Shown: positions 63,216 to 64,000 of the stretch, piece by piece | Position numbering within the stretch: the first letter of the stretch is position 1 | Layout of the letters: each line of letters starts with the position of its first letter | DNA from: Parahoeflea olei | GTDB taxonomy: Bacteria > Pseudomonadota > Alphaproteobacteria > Rhizobiales > Rhizobiaceae | Reading direction: 5' to 3' | Assembly (NCBI RefSeq): GCF_001703635.1 | Contig: NZ_LQZT01000023.1 | Coordinates: 308,739 to 372,738, forward strand | DNA length: 64,000 nucleotides | Program-made: the position numbers and the translations under genes | The notes under the pieces: model-generated | Database searches by the model: none | Told to the model about the DNA's origin: nothing | What the model saw: only the letters and a program-made list of their open reading frames with translations

Positions 63216-64000
63216 GGCTGCGGCCTTCCTTTGCCAGCCAGGTGAGAACCTGTTCCGCCTGCGGTGACAGCGGCCGCGCCTTCGGCCAGATCACGTGGAA
63301 TGCCGCGCCCGTTTCCAGCCGGTGTCCCGTCACCTTGCGCAACAACCCGGTTTCGATCAGCCGCGCGGTCAGATGCTGCCAGCTCAGCGCGATCCCCTGT
63401 CCCTCCATCACCGCCTGGATCACCAGCACGTAATCGTTGATCGCCAGACCGCGATTGGCCGTGGCCGCATTGACCCCGGCGCTCAGGAACCATTGCCGCC
63501 AGTCGCAGGCGCTGCGATACGGCTCCTCGAGATGAATGAGCCTGTGGCGGGTCAGGTGCGCCACGCTTTCGGGAACGCCGTGCTTTTCGAGATAGGCGGC
63601 GCTTGCCACGGCCTCGATCACCTCAGGTGCGATCAGGGCGCTGTCATAGTCAGGCCAATCCTCGCTGCGCCCGCCCCGCACGGCGAGTTCGATCGGCTCG
63701 TTGCGGATGTCGAGGTCCCGGTCCGAGGTCTGGATCCTGAGGTCGATGTCGGGCAGTTCGTCGCGCAGCCGGTGCAGCCTGGGCAGCATCCACAGCGAGG
63801 CAAAGGCGGTCGAGGCGGCAAGCGTGACGCTTGCCGCGCGGCCGCGCGCGCGCAGGTCTTCGGCGGACTTGCGGATATGGCTCAAGCCCAGCGTCACATC
63901 GGCATGGAAGATCCGCCCGGCCTCGGTGAGCGTCACCTTGCGGTGGGCGCGGTGAAACAGCGGCGTGCCGAGCTGGCGCTCGAGCGCGCGCACGGCGTAG
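63205..64000 (-). CDS. LysR-family regulator, N terminus beyond the window
   Basis: About 265 C-terminal residues of a LysR-type regulator of the GcvA type are visible; the start lies beyond position 64000. It opens with AVRALERQLGTPLFHRAHRK (end of the helix-turn-helix) and has the effector domain blocks VTLAASTAFASLWMLPRLHR, PIELAVRGGRSEDWPDYDS and AVMEGQGIALSWQHLTARLI. The stop region overlaps the end of the GGDEF-EAL gene by 11 nt tail to tail. Targets are unknown. Confidence 0.88.
   Translation of the reverse strand, partial: YAVRALERQLGTPLFHRAHRKVTLTEAGRIFHADVTLGLSHIRKSAEDLRARGRAASVTLAASTAFASLWMLPRLHRLRDELPDIDLRIQTSDRDLDIRNEPIELAVRGGRSEDWPDYDSALIAPEVIEAVASAAYLEKHGVPESVAHLTRHRLIHLEEPYRSACDWRQWFLSAGVNAATANRGLAINDYVLVIQAVMEGQGIALSWQHLTARLIETGLLRKVTGHRLETGAAFHVIWPKARPLSPQAEQVLTWLAKEGRSLSG

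Overview
The window is GC-rich (mid-60s percent) chromosomal DNA with the gene content and gene order of an alphaproteobacterium of the Hyphomicrobiales (Rhizobiales), most likely Rhizobiaceae-like (Hoeflea/Martelella/Rhizobium group; the genus is a guess). Pointers are hisS-hisZ-hisG, groES-groEL behind a CIRCE element, an LsrB/VtlR-like LysR gene divergent from a DUF1127 gene, a BA14K-family protein, a DUF4170-DUF374-waaA-lpxK lipid A cluster, a MutL carrying the DQHA endonuclease motif and a CtrA-type box. I see no tRNA, rRNA, CRISPR array, prophage or insertion sequence.

Layout. 1-6.9 kb: end of rlmE, an MFS exporter, an exported metallo-beta-lactamase-fold hydrolase, guaB with a coupled membrane protein, an unknown acidic protein, a MAPEG protein. 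6.9-13.1 kb: LysR/DUF1127 pair, a DUF937 protein with an internal repeat, gshA, rsmE, a conserved unknown, a LysE exporter. 13.2-22.5 kb: two carbon-oxidation modules back to back, gntR-lutABC (lactate) and lysR/glcDEF (glycolate). 22.5-27.3 kb: two L,D-transpeptidases, tag, DUF1801, DUF305, a His/Cys-rich exported protein, BA14K. 27.5-32.8 kb: hisSZG, small membrane proteins, a stand-alone PAS protein. 33.3-38 kb: groESL, a HAD phosphatase and a disrupted ribF. 37.5-40.1 kb: two coupled SDR enzymes and a RES/Xre toxin-antitoxin pair. 40.4-49.9 kb: ileS, a lipoprotein, tadA, rluB-like, rsmD, patatin, MATE, VOC. 49.9-57.7 kb: a Kef-type antiporter, then pmbA-cysQ-DUF4170-DUF374-waaA-lpxK, which completes lipid A/Kdo assembly. 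57.7-64 kb: mutL, a kinase-less PAS-PAS-REC protein, a GGDEF-EAL protein, and a LysR gene cut by the window end.

Most of the window is housekeeping. The parts most worth a second look are: (1) a RES-family toxin with a LuxR-type helix-turn-helix inserted in the middle of its catalytic domain; (2) ribF, an essential gene, broken by a 26-bp imperfect tandem duplication inside its riboflavin kinase domain; (3) two aminoacyl-tRNA synthetase genes (hisS, ileS) that each carry an in-frame patch of foreign-looking codons at a variable surface region; (4) a PAS-PAS-REC protein that looks like a hybrid kinase missing its kinase core, with a perfect CtrA box in its upstream region; (5) a strong minus-strand terminator downstream of hisG with no gene feeding it, hinting at a small RNA.
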